Positions 24,678 to 35,928 of a stretch of DNA of 64,000 nt are shown here, piece after piece. The DNA is from Cryptomeria japonica. Its lineage: Eukaryota > Streptophyta > Pinopsida > Cupressales > Cupressaceae. The first letter of the stretch is position 1. The number at the start of each line of letters is the position of its first letter. The stretch spans positions 226,537,415 through 226,601,414 of the forward strand of contig NC_081410.1 in the NCBI RefSeq assembly GCF_030272615.1, given 5' to 3'. Under the pieces are notes generated by a model that searched no databases, was not told where the DNA came from, and saw only the letters and a list, made by a program, of their open reading frames with translations. Both the position numbers and the translations under genes were made by a program.

Positions 24678-24914
24678 TTGAAGGAAGCAAATCAAATGGG
24701 AAAAGTGAGGACCAAAGGTGAAAAGATCATATCTACTCCAAAAAGGAGAAAGAGTAAGGAAGGAGTACACATAGTTCTTGTTGAGATTGCAAACAAGGGA
24801 AAACCAAAGTTAAAGATGAAATCCAAGGTAAAATGGAAAACCATAAAAGACATCAAGGAGGAGAATTTGAAGATGGAGACCTATTACTTCATTCACTTCA
24901 AGAGGACTTAGATA
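24678..24914 (+). CDS. small Lys-rich ORF in L2, unknown
   Basis: 77 codons rich in Lys, Arg and Glu (KRRKSKEGVHIVLVEI). It lies in the short internal region of L2, downstream of a purine-rich segment (23190-23290) that encodes similar charged residues. It may be a remnant of gag or chance. No recognised domain. Confidence 0.25.
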
Positions 24915-24936
24915 TTTCATTTGGTCGAAAGTATGG

Positions 24937-25909
24937 TGCAATTTGGCTTTAGAATTGCGTTTTGATAATGTAACGAGGTCTTTTAGACCATTTTGGACTT
25001 ATTTTTATTGAGTTTTAGTCTTAAGAGGTCATTTGTGTGTTATATGGAAAATATTATAAAAAGTTATCATGTTGTCAAATGTTGTCATGCAATTTTGTAT
25101 TTTTGGTTGTATGTGGAAGGTGAAGGGTCAAGTCCCTTTTAAAGTCAGTTGTAAGTGATCACTGTTGGTTGGAAAAGGCATAAATATGGCCTCCAACATG
25201 AATTCCATGAGTTGTTGAAGGTTTTTGAAGGTCAGAGAAGGATGGAATAAAGAAGGAATTTATTTTTGTAGCATCCTTACATTGTTTTTTTTAAGTTTTC
25301 AGAATTTGCAGTCTGAAACATGCTATTTTATGGCCTTTTAATGGTCTCATATCAAGGACTATAATATATAGATAGAAATATATATTTTTCTAGTTTCCAA
25401 ATATTTTTGTCTCATTAAAGTTTATTGAATTTTGTGTAAGATATGGCGATTTTGGTGAAGGATGTCCAATTTGACAGTTTTTGGTGAAGATAACAGTCTA
25501 CAAAATTTGTGGTATGAAATTTTTTGGTACAATAAAGTCCCTAAAACCAATTGGAAAAGTTAAACAAATACTCTAGTTTAATATAAAGGTTTTTTTGTTC
25601 AATTTCTTTAAGTCTTTCAAAAGTTATAAGCAATTTGGTGTAGGTTGCTTGGAACCCTACCTAAGGTTAGCAGTTTTGGGAAAAGTATCATAACTTTTAT
25701 TTTAACCATTGGATTTGGATATAACTTGGAGGAAATGTTTATATTTAGGCTTTCATAAATATCACTGAAGATATTGGCTTAATTATGTCTCTAGTGAAAT
25801 TTATTAAGGATTGTTCTCAAGTGGTAGATTTTATCCTAGTACATTGATATGGTTAAAGGGTTACAAAAATCAATCTACCGTGTTGATGTGAATCCTCCAT
25901 CTTGCATCA
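24937..25909 (+). repeat. 3' LTR of L2
   Basis: TGCAATTTGGC...CTTGCATCA, 973 bp, the same length as the first LTR with scattered substitutions. No convincing purine tract precedes it (GTCGAAAGTATGG). Confidence 0.8.
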
Positions 25910-26560
25910 TGATGTTTCCACCTCCACTACATTAATTGTTTCTAAAAAAGAGTATTTCCTAAGAAAGGATAGAGGTTAAAACCTTAATGGAAATGCTTGA
26001 ATTGATAAATGTCACCTTAGATATGTGTTAGCAAGAAATATGAGAGATAAAGACTGGAGTTTTGAGCCTTAATGATCTTCTTAGTGTTGTAGTCTTTATA
26101 CCCTAGACTCAATCATATTAAGGGTATAAATAATTATATGTAGACAAAAGGTTAGTTGTTAATAATTATTAGAATACCTTACACATCATAATAGATCAGA
26201 ACTCAAAAGTATTTGCATTTATATTATTCAATCAATATACATCACATATCCTTATTACTCCATATGTTCGCATATGCATTCCTTATATCGACTTTTCTTA
26301 TTCTCCTTACTATGTTTCTATATTCACCCTTCTCTTTACCGTTATACTAGTAAATAGATCTTAAAATATATTTATATGTGCTACATGAGATGTGACCTTT
26401 AGATGGTAACCTAACATACTTCCTATGTTCCAAGGCTCAACTTCCATAGACATCATTTGGTGAGATTTGGCAATATTTAGATAAATTATTGTATGTGCTC
26501 TTTTCCCTACCAACATCATACCCTCTTCAAAACCTTTACTTGTGCTCAAGTCAAACCTAT
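25910..26560. other. unassigned AT-rich DNA
   Basis: A minus-strand ORF of 71 codons (26361-26576) has no recognisable domain. No LTR boundary was found. Confidence 0.4.
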
Positions 26561-26868
26561 CTAGAATATTGGTCATAGTGTTTCAATTATGCTCCATTAA
26601 CATATAACTATAGGACATTTCCATCTAAAGTATCTAGCTGAATCACTTTAGAATCAAGAATATCGTTAATTTTTTTAGGGTTCTAACTAGCAAAATTTAA
26701 TTTTACCCTTATTTTTTAATTTGATGTCATATTAAAGTACCATATCCCTGAGATGAAATTGTTTAGTTCTAATGATATCATCATGCTAGTTTTTTTGCTT
26801 CTTTCTTCCTACAAGTGTGTTTCCACTAGTTGTATTTCTTCATCTAGTTTTCCCAATTCTTTCAATAT
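26561..26868 (-). pseudogene. degenerate gypsy integrase C-terminus
   Basis: Minus-strand reading gives INDILDSKVIQLDTLDGNV, followed by VNGA and LKHYD, the pattern of the end of plant gypsy integrases (GPY/F module, then a VNG.RLK.Y motif). Stops interrupt it, and its upstream part is cut by the LTR beginning at 26869. Assigned from motif resemblance only. Confidence 0.35.
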
Positions 26869-28500
26869 TGTAGCGTCCTAAATTGTACTTGCCTACAATT
26901 TTGTACTCACCTAGGCCTCACTTTGGTGTTTCGGTTTTCAATGCATGATTGTAATGGTGATTCTTCTCACACCACTTATCTATCCCCATTCTCACTATCT
27001 TTCCAATTCTCACCCATCCTAGAGTCTTGATTTGAAAGACTAGGGCATACCACACCCTAGTCCTAAATCAGGACCAGGGCATACTAGGCACTGGGCCTCT
27101 TAATTAGGCCCCAAATTGAAGCCTCATATCAGTCATTTCAAATGAGTGGGAATTTGGGCCCCGTGTTGGCCTACTCCATAAATTTAATTGTTTTTTTGGG
27201 TAGACAAGTATAAAAGGAGGTCTACCCCTCTCATTTGAATCCTAACAACTTCTAAGATCTCTATTACACTCTAGAAAATTCAAGTGAGCAAGCAATCATT
27301 CATTCATCAAGCATTGGAGCAAAAGTGAAGTCAAGTTCAAGAATTGAAGATGGCATTCATGATCAATGTTTTATGAAGGCATCCTACATGAAACCCTAAA
27401 ATCTTTGTGTGAAGATAAACAAAACTTCATCAAGGTAAACATTGTGGTTTCAAGCATTACATTTCAAATTCAGCCTTTCCCTCAAAAGGAAAGTATTTTA
27501 TTATAGTTTTTCATTACATTTATAAATTCAATTTCATGGTTAATTCCAAAACATGGTTTTACCTAAGGAAAATCCCTATTCCCAACATATTTCCTTCTTT
27601 TGAAGTGCAGGAAATAGGTGCATAGTTGCACTTGAGAAATCTGACAGAGTTGACAATGATGAATAGGTTTATCTTTCGGCGATGAAATTTTGGAGGAATA
27701 GGGAGAATGTGCTATTTGGTCCTAAAAAATTGAGCCAAACTTCTGAGAACAGGTTATAAACATCTCCTTTTTCCCAAATCCAAGTTTGTGGCTCAGTGGG
27801 ACATTTGTAGCTTACGAAATCTATTGGTTTACTTCAATAATTCATGGTTTTACCCGAATTTCATAATTACATTTCAAATTCAATTAAGAAATAGGATAAT
27901 TAACCCTAACCAATTGACTCCAATTAGAATTTCAGTCTCTTTTCCATTGGGATTATGCCTAGATCTATTGAGTTCAACCCTCTTTCAATATAATTTGGTT
28001 AATTGAGCTATTTAATGGATTAACCTAGTCAAAACCCAATCCTAATTTTTTATACATTACATTTTGGTGAATCTAACGTATTGCATGCCTAATTTTGATT
28101 TATTGCCTCCGATTTGATTTTGTATGTAGTTTAAAATTCAAATTTGCACTCAAAATTGTTATTTTTAAATTGAATTTCATAAACTTACAGGTTAAATTCA
28201 CAAAAACCCTAATTTATTATTCTAAAGTTAACTTGTGGATTGCATAATTTCTCAAGTGTATTTTTAGATCTAGTTATTATGACATGCTATGTTATGATCT
28301 AAAGACATTTATTGTTCAAAATCACAATTCAAATTGCCTAATTAATTGGCTAATAAATCGTTGTTACAAGAAATTGCATTGCTTAATCATTGTTCAATTT
28401 TAGCATTCAATTTTCCCTCCTTTGTAGATGAATTTTGTTACAATTATTATTACATACAATATTCCCATGAGAAGAATTTATAGAAATAAGGATTCCCAAG
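26869..28500 (+). mobile_element. 5' LTR and leader of Tat-like element E6
   Basis: The LTR starts at TGTAGCGTCCTAAATTG. It contains a GACTAGGG/CCCTAGTC hairpin (27038-27062) and a TATAAAAG box (27209-27216). The LTR 3' end and PBS are not resolved: neither a clear CA end nor a tRNA complement stood out. The rest is AT-rich leader without a convincing gene; an ORF at 27788-28006 lacks motifs. Confidence 0.5.
27209..27216 (+). promoter_or_regulatory. putative TATA box of E6 LTR
   Basis: TATAAAAG followed by GAGG, about 340 bases inside the LTR. Typical of a plant Pol II core promoter; position only. Confidence 0.5.
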
Positions 28501-28639
28501 GTTTAACTACTAAGGGTATGGATCCTTTACACAATTGTGTGCAGTGCATCATAATTATTAGCTTCAAGTGAGTCAATTTGAACCATCTCTTTCAATTGCT
28601 CTAGTTGATAAGAATGAGGGTGCTAAACAATCATTTGTG

Positions 28640-30315
28640 AAGTTTAATTCAAACAAAGGTTACATCAAGATAAATGACAACATCAACACTCAAGTGGCAG
28701 TCGCAACACTAGGTGTGACCCCTTTATCCAAATACTTTAGATAATAATTAACTCCTCTTTTTGAGTCTTTGCATAGCATAATGTCAAGGTTGATAAATGC
28801 TATTGTGTTGAAACTTCCTCCCATCAATCCAATTGGAACTTCTAAACCATTGCCACCCTATCATGATCCCAAATCCTTTTGTTGATATCACCGTGAACCT
28901 GGCCATGATACCAGGAAATGTCATACATTGAGGAGTAAAATTCAAGATTTCATTGATAATAATACTATATCTATAGCTAGTGTGAATGAAAAAGGAAACA
29001 AGTCCATAGGTCCTCCTAATCAAAACCTCCAAATCTTTACCAATCCTTTGTCTTCTCACTGTACTAATGTTGTTAAGTTTGAGTCTCTTGCCTTTTCTCC
29101 TAATGACCTTGGTATGGAATATAACAATGTTGTCAATCTTGTGAATAAACCTATACCTCCTAAACATATATGCTTTAATTTTGATCCTAGTGAGACTATT
29201 GTTATACCTTATGGCCTATTGTATATTAGTACTAATATCAAAGACACACTCTCATGAGGAGTGCTCATTGATCTAGTGTGTATGGTAAATGTGATTATTG
29301 AAGAATATCTTTATACTTTAAAATTGCATCAAGTTACATATGATACATTTGATATTGCGGTTAAGGTTTATGATGGTTTATTTTGCTGTACCATTGGTTA
29401 TATTTCTCTCCCTATAGTGGTTGGTACTAAGTGCTTAGATTTGACTTTTTCTATTATTCCTATATTGGATCAGTTTCATGTGAAGTTGGGACATCCATGG
29501 CTCTCTTCCATGAAATCTATTCCTTCTATAATACATAAATGTTTGAAGTTCCCTCATAATGGCACTATCATAACAATTAATCATAGCCTTTACCATCCCA
29601 CAATAAAGTGTGGTAATTTCACCCTTGATTACTTTTGGCCTCAACAACCTAAACCTCTTAAGCATCAAAGTGTCATCATTTTCTTATGTTATCAAAAGTG
29701 GAAAAATGACATGATCATGTCATTGAGTAAACTTAGAGATCCTATACCTATGAATATACCTCATCCTCATAATGGACCCATTATTCTTCCTACTCCTTCT
29801 ATTCCTCCCATATATGTCTTAGTCCTGCCTCCTACATCTTACAAAGGAAAGCGCTTGGCATATTCTATCTCTCAACCTAATAGGGCTTCTCCAATCCCTC
29901 GCCCTTTAAATGAAGACTAGAAGCTTATGTACATTAATCCTCAACCTTCACAAGTCTCAGCTAAAACTAAAAGGAATCATTGTGTGAGGGAATGCCATCA
30001 AAGATGTCATAATAAGGCTCATGAAGTTGCTTCCCAAAACTTTTCCTCCCTAAAGACACTAAATGTTGACTTGACCCCATTTGTCCAACCTTCACCTTTA
30101 AACCCTAGTGTGTATGATGAAAATGAAATCAAGTAAACTAAGACCTAATCCCACTCTCATACACACATTGGAATATGAAAGAGCTTAAGGAGATGATTCA
30201 CTTTGACTATTTATCGCAAGAGAGTCTCAAGGAATATCTTTAGAGTTTCTATTCCTTTGTTGCTATGAAGAGGAGATGTGCCAAATGTGATGAAATGATC
30301 AACTATGCTAGGAGG
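28640..30315 (+). pseudogene. E6 gag C-terminus and protease (Tat/Ogre-like)
   Basis: One frame with stops. The gag end has the Tat-type pattern YHREPGHDTRKCHTLRSKIQ (about 28889-28950), a CX2H...H...C knuckle followed by an IQDFID motif. The protease begins about 29261: VLIDLVCMVNVI, where relatives have DGG or DNG after the Asp, so the active-site loop looks damaged; FHVKLGHPWLSSM and CLKFPHNG follow. Stops start at 28738, 29255, 29918 and 30134. Coding character continues to CDEMINYARR at about 30315, where the E1 LTR begins. RT and integrase are absent from this copy within the window. Confidence 0.7.
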
Positions 30316-31755
30316 TGAGTAAAGATGCAGATAGAAAATAAAAAATGCAAAAAATTGCAGATCTGGTACTGAGACAATGAGTATAGAGCAGAAAAGGGAA
30401 TTCAAGTGTGCACCTATCACTAGAATTTGAGGTTGACTAAGCGGGACTAGGTTGTCACCCCTTGGTCTTTGATACTGTAGAGAGCTATACTTTTGGAAAT
30501 TGTTGTCTAAGAGTCTACATTGATGAACTACCAAAGAAGCTGCAAAACATAGAAGACTAGGGCGCCATGCCCTAGTCTCAGAAAATTTAAATCTTCTTCT
30601 GATACTAAGTCTGCACCTCTATGTTCTATTGATTCTGAAGATCGTGCATCTGTCAGATTTTTGTACCTGCACCTGCAACTTGAAAAATGGTGTCTAGGTG
30701 GCTACATAGGGTTTTTTCTTAGTCAAACCCCTTGTTTTGGTGATTTCCACCTCCACAAATAGCTAATAATATATTGAAAAATATGTGTGCAAGAATATTG
30801 TGTGTGTGCAAGATCCTAAAATAAACAAGAAAGTAAATATAGAGTTCTACCCTACGCTTGAGAGTAAACCCTAAATGAATGTAAATGTAAATGTAAATAA
30901 AAATGCTTCAAATCACAAGTGCAATATTCGATCTAAAGCATGAATGGAAATCTAAAAAAACAATTGTTATGAAGATCATACAAAGATATGAAAATAACAT
31001 GAAACCATACCAAACCCAAGGGAGAGGTACAATCCAATCAACAGTTAGTGATCTCTTATTATTCTTCAATATCTTCACAGCTCCAATTGATGATTAAAAT
31101 GTTTGATGTAGACTTAAAAAATGATTGATTTTCTGATTCAAGACCTCACATAAACCTGCACTTTCACTTCATAAGAGGCTCCTTCAAGATTTCTAGATGG
31201 ATCCCTCAAATGAGGAAAGGGAAGGCTATATATATGAAACCCTAACTTTTTTTTTGATCATAAGTCTACCTAGAATCAATATACTATCACAATCCTTTGG
31301 ATTTAAACATGAAAATACTGCCAAAACATGCTCTTGAAATTTGAGGAGAAAAAGTAGGGACCAAGAGGGATCACCCTAGTTCGACCAACTTTTACCAAAT
31401 TTTTAGGGAAGCAAGGTATTATGATTCTAAAGTCAATTCTATAAGGATGCGATGAGTCAAGGTGTTTAGGTATGCGAAATTGGGCCTTGAAGGTCAAAAT
31501 AGGACATAATTAGGGGCTTTAATGAATTAATTAATTGAAAGAATAGAATAAAAAGGGGCACACTTAGGGTTAAGGGCCCAAGTTTATGATGTGTAAAGGG
31601 ATGAAATAAGACTTCAGATCTAATTAAAATTAATTAATTAAATGCTTAGAGAAGAATTAAAATACAAGATGCAAACAGACTAAGGCGGGTACTAACCTAA
31701 GTGTGGAATTGTACCACCCAAGTAAGGGTGTACAATTTATGATACTACATTTAGC
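30316..31755 (-). repeat. 3' LTR of Tat-like element E1
   Basis: Minus-strand start TGTAGTATCATAAATTG at 31755, immediately preceded on that strand by a purine tract (reverse of TTTAGCCCCCAATTT). The left edge is taken as TGAGTAAAG at 30316, where E6 coding sequence stops; this edge is less certain. It contains a perfect 10-bp hairpin AGACTAGGGC/GCCCTAGTCT (30554-30578) and a TATATATA motif near 31224. Confidence 0.65.
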
Positions 31756-31772
31756 CCCCAATTTAGCGGTCA
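31756..31772 (-). other. polypurine tract of E1
   Basis: On the minus strand AAATTGGGGGCTAAA abuts the LTR start. This sets E1's orientation as minus and places its 3' end here. Confidence 0.6.
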
Positions 31773-32680
31773 TATGATACTATGTTCATATGCAAGATAA
31801 AGTACAAAGAAGTAAACATTTTATGAAAAAGGATATATCCATAAGGTGTCGAACAAAGCCCCGAGTAGTATTTGTAGTACACTGTTAGGAACTACACCCT
31901 ACAAAACCAGTTTGTTAGATAAAATCACAAAATCACCTAAATTATTACTAGGGAAGTGATGAAATTCATAGGTACCTATATGCCCCCCTTGTTTTGGATT
32001 GCTAATTAGTGAGGTGAAAGGGGGTATCATGTTTACCATGTCGAATTGTGAGAAAAAAGTGATGGCAAATTCTCTCAATGAAGATTGATACAAGATCAAA
32101 GCGCATCATGGAATATTTGGTAAGAAAGACAACTGAATCACGATTGTAATGCAACCAATGATGCATAAATCAGAGTTCTCTAGCTCAAGATATGAATGAT
32201 TAAGTAGAAAAAATAGGATTAGGGTTTTTTAAAGCATATACCCCTTAAATAGTAAAAACGACACTTTTATTTGTCACTTTCATGATTTTTATCTTATCTG
32301 CAGTAGAGGAGCCCATATAGAACTCAAAATGTCACAAAGATGACCCAAGACACCTACATGGATGGAGATCCTATGATAGTTCGTGATCGCAAATCGCCTG
32401 CTTGATGAGGTGAGTCCACTGAACCACTTATGTACTTTATGTTGACTAAGTTTGACTTTTTCAAAATGTATAAAATTTTGATTTCACATTTGCTCCCAAT
32501 AGAGTGCCATGGTCCCATTTGGGTGTGATGGTCCTAGTTGGGCATCTTGGTCCTTTCAAGGCACCATGGTCTCTCTGGGGCACCCTGGTCCTTCCATGGT
32601 GCCTTGGTCCCCAGATAGGGTGACCAAGGCTAGTCACAAGATTAGGCTTTGAATGTTGAATTGATTATTTGAATTTGCAG
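31773..32680 (+). promoter_or_regulatory. leader of antisense PMD gene in E1
   Basis: Non-coding. It contains TTAGGGTTTTTTAAAGCATATA (split: TTAGGGTTTT at about 32219, CATATA at about 32235) followed by GACACTTTTATTTGTCA, matching the block TTAGGGTTTTGGCTATATA plus GTGTCATTTT in E2. A minisatellite lies at 32504-32620, and a splice-acceptor-like GAATTTGCAG ends at 32680. I infer promoter, 5' UTR and intron of an antisense gene. Confidence 0.4.
32504..32620 (+). repeat. 19-20 bp minisatellite, about six copies
   Basis: Repeated units of the type GTGCCATGGTCC...TTGGG, each with a core [TC]GGTCC. Units are imperfect. It sits between the TATA-like block and the splice-acceptor-like site of the E1 antisense gene. 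Confidence 0.8.
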
Positions 32681-33103
32681 ACATAGTACTGATTATTGAT
32701 TGTTGATTTTGGTGAGATAACCATACACATGAGAGAACACTACTAGACACACATATCAGAATCTACGAGACCAGATTCCACAATTGTCATAGGGAGACAA
32801 AGAGATATTTCAGACAGTAGGTGTATGGTACATATGTAACATGTCATCGATTATGTTCCATCTAGTGATGATTATGGCACTTATGGAGAGATGGGATGCA
32901 GATAACTCCACATTTTTCCTACCCGTGGGGAGATGACGGTCACCCTAGAGGATGTGTACCACATACCGAGACTTCCCATTAGAGGATAGACAGTGAGATA
33001 TCAAACAAATCACTCACCACCATCATTCAAGAGAGAGTAGATATACTGTATCGAATGAGCGATGTCTGAAGAAACAAGGGTCGGATATTGATCAATTTGT
33101 TAT
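32681..33103 (+). pseudogene. plant mobile domain (PMD) gene remnant, antisense in E1
   Basis: The frame at 32862-32936 reads MALMERWDADNSTFFLPVG, then a one-base shift gives GEMTVTLEDVYHIPRLPI (32930-32986) before a stop. LPVGEMTVTLEDV is the signature of the PMD (aminotransferase-like) family, found in MAIN/MAIL proteins and in transposon-borne copies. The shift falls in a run of four G; one more G would restore the frame. The rest of the domain is degenerate; residues GSDIDQFVI precede the insertion of the solo LTR at 33104 and coding-like sequence resumes at 34725. The gene lies opposite in strand to its host element. Confidence 0.7.
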
Positions 33104-33745
33104 TGTACGTTAGGAAATAGGAAATCATCAAAGCAATATAATAACTAATCTAGCTCAATCACGAAAGCTTAAATGTAATGAATCTATCCTAAGCACACTC
33201 AATAGAGACATGAAATCAAAACATTCAAAATTAAAGACATATGCAAACCAATGGTAGATTTGAATGCTTCTTCATGCGGCTCCATTGTCCTTCTTTCTTC
33301 TCCAAATAGCCTTTGTTTGTGGATCTCACCTTCAAGTGCACAAACCTAATGTGAAAGCAAGATTGATATTGGCACAAGAGTACTAGAAGAAGTGATTATT
33401 TCTCATTATCTGATTCTATGATTATGTGATTGCAAAAGTGATTACCAATTAGCCTTGATTGATGAAGATCATCCAATTTATAGAAAAATTGGAGAAAAGA
33501 CAAATTAGCATGAAATGGATATTAGAAGCAATTGATTTCAAAATGGGAAAAATGAGTGAAAAGAAGAAGGTTATGACACCTTCTATGTCATAAATTATGA
33601 CATATTGCCAATGCAAAGCTTAGAGGACTAGAACCCTATGACATCTTGCTATGCCAAGAGTATGACGCATGAAGCACAAAAATAGGGAGCACTAAAGACA
33701 AATTAATTAGGTGGAAATTAAAATTAGGAAATTAGAAAATAGGTG

Positions 33746-33838
33746 GAAATTAGGAATTAGGAAATAATGAAATTAGAAATTAGGAAATAATGAAATTAGG
33801 AATTAGGAAATAATGAAATTAGAAATTAGGTAAATTAA
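33746..33838. repeat. 23-bp tandem repeat, four copies
   Basis: Unit GAAATTAGRAATTAGGAAATAAT repeated in E4, alternating A/G at one position. Likely replication slippage. Confidence 0.85.
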
Positions 33839-34149
33839 TTAATAATTTGTCATTTATTAATTAATTCACAAAGAGGAATAATTAGCCAATTAAATGAACA
33901 TTTAATTGTAATGAGAAGACTTAGGATAAATAAACAATTTATTAATCCTAAAGGAAGAAATGACACACACAAGGTTAAATGATTAAATCACGAAACCCTA
34001 GAAGATGAATTAGGTCTTGAAAGATAATTGACTCGATTCGATTTGATTTTGGATTGATAAATGACCAATGTGATAAATGATTTGATTGAGAAAATGCGCC
34101 AATTGACGAGGAACAATGACAAATTGATCCAAATTCACACGATTGAGAA

Positions 34150-34430
34150 GGATGACGATCGATGACAAATTGATCGTTAAATGACAGGATTGATGAAAAG
34201 GACAAGGATTGATGACAAAATAGATTGCAAAATGACAGGATTGAAAATGACCACGACTGATGACAAATCAATCGCAAAATGACAAGATCAAACATGACAA
34301 CGATCGATGACAAATCGATTGCCAGATGACAAGATTGAAAATGATAAGGATTGATGATAAATCGATCGCCAGATGACAAGATTGATAAGAGGACAACGAT
34401 CGATGACAAATCGATCGCAAGATTGACAGG
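34150..34430. repeat. 48-bp tandem repeat, about six copies
   Basis: Units start GACAACGATCGATGACAAAT and end GATGACAAGATTGAAAAT or similar, at 34150, 34200, 34249, 34296, 34343 and 34392. The minus-strand ORFs at 33975-34488 are products of this repeat, not genes. Confidence 0.85.
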
Positions 34431-34724
34431 ATGACAAAACCCTAATTAGGATTGACGATGTCCAAAATGATGACAAATGAGCATACACATTGATGCAATA
34501 AGATAAGATCGACCAAAATCATGACTGGATAGTGTTGTCGACAAGACCAAATTCGAGAGCGAGATGATTGAAGAATGTAGAAGAATGACTCGATGCTCGC
34601 AAATGATAAAGACCAAGTGCGAAACATAGGAGAAATGTTAATGCGACACAAAAACCTAAAATGAGGCAATGCGCAAATGTTAAAGTATGACTCCACAAGC
34701 GTTGACCATTTTTAGGTGTCTACA

Positions 34725-34843
34725 GTTACTACATCCCACTAGCGCCATTCCGCTCATGAGGAGATTGATGATAGTTGTGTGTGTGAAAAAGTGGAATAAG
34801 AATCTGTATCTGCAAGACACAACACTTAAATTAAGTCATTACA
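34725..34843 (+). pseudogene. E1 internal sequence, tail of PMD remnant
   Basis: Continues the E1 sequence interrupted by E4. Reads EEIDDSCVCEKVE and ESVSARHNT with stops, resembling a C-terminal tail. Assignment to the PMD gene is by position only. Confidence 0.35.
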
Positions 34844-35928
34844 TGTATGGTTAGACAAATATAAGCTTGAATAATAAAACCATAACAAATCGACCAATTA
34901 CCTTCTAAAAGATGCGAGTATAAGATTACTCTTAGATTTTTATAAGCAATACTAGTGACTAGACTACACCAATATGAAGGATTTAATCTATATGAGCCTG
35001 ATATCAAGCTAAAATGGATGCAAGATGGATGAATAATTCAAGCAATAACGAATTCAAGCAATAATGAATTCAAGCAATATGGATGCAAATAATCTAAAAA
35101 AAGCACAATATATTCAATGACTCTAGAGAAAAAATCAGCATAATAATAATCTCCAAGCGTGTTCTCAAAAATCTTTGGGGTAAATTGGATGAGAGCTGAA
35201 GGCTGAATTTATAGAGAATTACAAGAGAGATGATGAAAAAACTCAATTTAGGATTAATTGAGAAATCATGTTTAGTTAACTTTGAGATACATTCCAATTA
35301 TAGTTTAATTGAAATGCATTTAGATAGGAAGTTCAAGTTGCATTAGAAATAAGAATTAATTAATTCCATGCACTTGTGATAAAAATAGATAATTCTTTGA
35401 TTTATTCAAGAAAAGAGTCTTTTCAATGCAAGTGAACTTCTTTTTCTGCAAAGCTTTGAGTTCAAATTTTAGAGAATGATCAATAATTCATTTAATTGCT
35501 TTTCTGATTTCAAGTTCTAAATTTAGAAAAATAAATAATATCTCAAGTTTGATTTCTCTCTCAATTCAAATCTTTTATTTTATTTTCAATTCAACTCTTG
35601 CTTTGTAATTAATTCCTCTTTTGTAATAAATTAATTCTTTTTTGCATGATTAAATGGAAAATTTATTAATTAATTAAATATGCAAGGATATTTAATAAAT
35701 TAAATAGGATAATTGATTAAAAAATGATTTTCTTGGAATGATTCAATTAATTAAATAAATATTTAATTAATATTGAGTAATTGACTTGCCATGTGATATT
35801 TGGTGATTGAAGAATTAATAATGTGCTCAAGATTGATTTAATTGCCTTTGGTTAGGACCTTGGTGATGTTGTCGAGATTAGAGGCCCATGGTTTAGATGA
35901 CCATTTTTAGGGTATTACATTTGCCCCT
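34844..35928 (-). repeat. 3' LTR of Tat-like element E2
   Basis: Minus-strand start TGTAATACCCTAAAAATGG at 35928, abutting a purine tract. The left edge TGTATGGTTAG (34844) resembles the corresponding ends of E4 (TGTACGTTAG) and of the E3 LTR in reverse (TGTATATGG), so I place it there. AT-rich; small AATTCAAGCAATA repeats at 35035-35080. Confidence 0.65.

Larger units (their letters stand above)
21995..25909 (+). mobile_element. small non-autonomous LTR element L2
   Basis: Two colinear 973-bp LTRs (21995-22967 and 24937-25909) enclose an internal region that is only about 0.9 kb once the nested solo LTR (23294-24350) is removed. A good PBS follows the first LTR. No RT, integrase or protease is present, so mobility would need enzymes from another element. 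I could not find a clear target duplication (left AATTT, right TGATG), so the outer boundaries may be a few bases off or the copy is rearranged. Confidence 0.8.
33104..34724 (-). mobile_element. solo LTR E4 (Tat-like)
   Basis: 1621 bp, from TGTACGTTAG to GTGTCTACA; minus-strand start TGTAGACACCTAAAAATGG. Flanks GTTAT (33099-33103) and GTTAC (34725-34729) make a 5-bp duplication with one mismatch. There is no purine tract or PBS next to it, so it is a solo LTR. It carries two tandem arrays. The TGTAGACACC end matches the E3 LTR start. Confidence 0.8.

Noticed and set aside
26361-26576. Minus-strand ORF as a copia RT tail
   Set aside because: First impression of RT-like residues did not hold; no motif in the right order. 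Only the adjacent integrase-tail pattern was kept, at low confidence.
34150-34430. CRISPR-like array of 48-bp units
   Set aside because: Units are contiguous and diverged along their whole length with no unique spacers; plant nuclear context.
33975-34488. Minus-strand ORF with repeated Ser/Ile-rich units
   Set aside because: Product of the 48-bp tandem repeat whose period is divisible by three.
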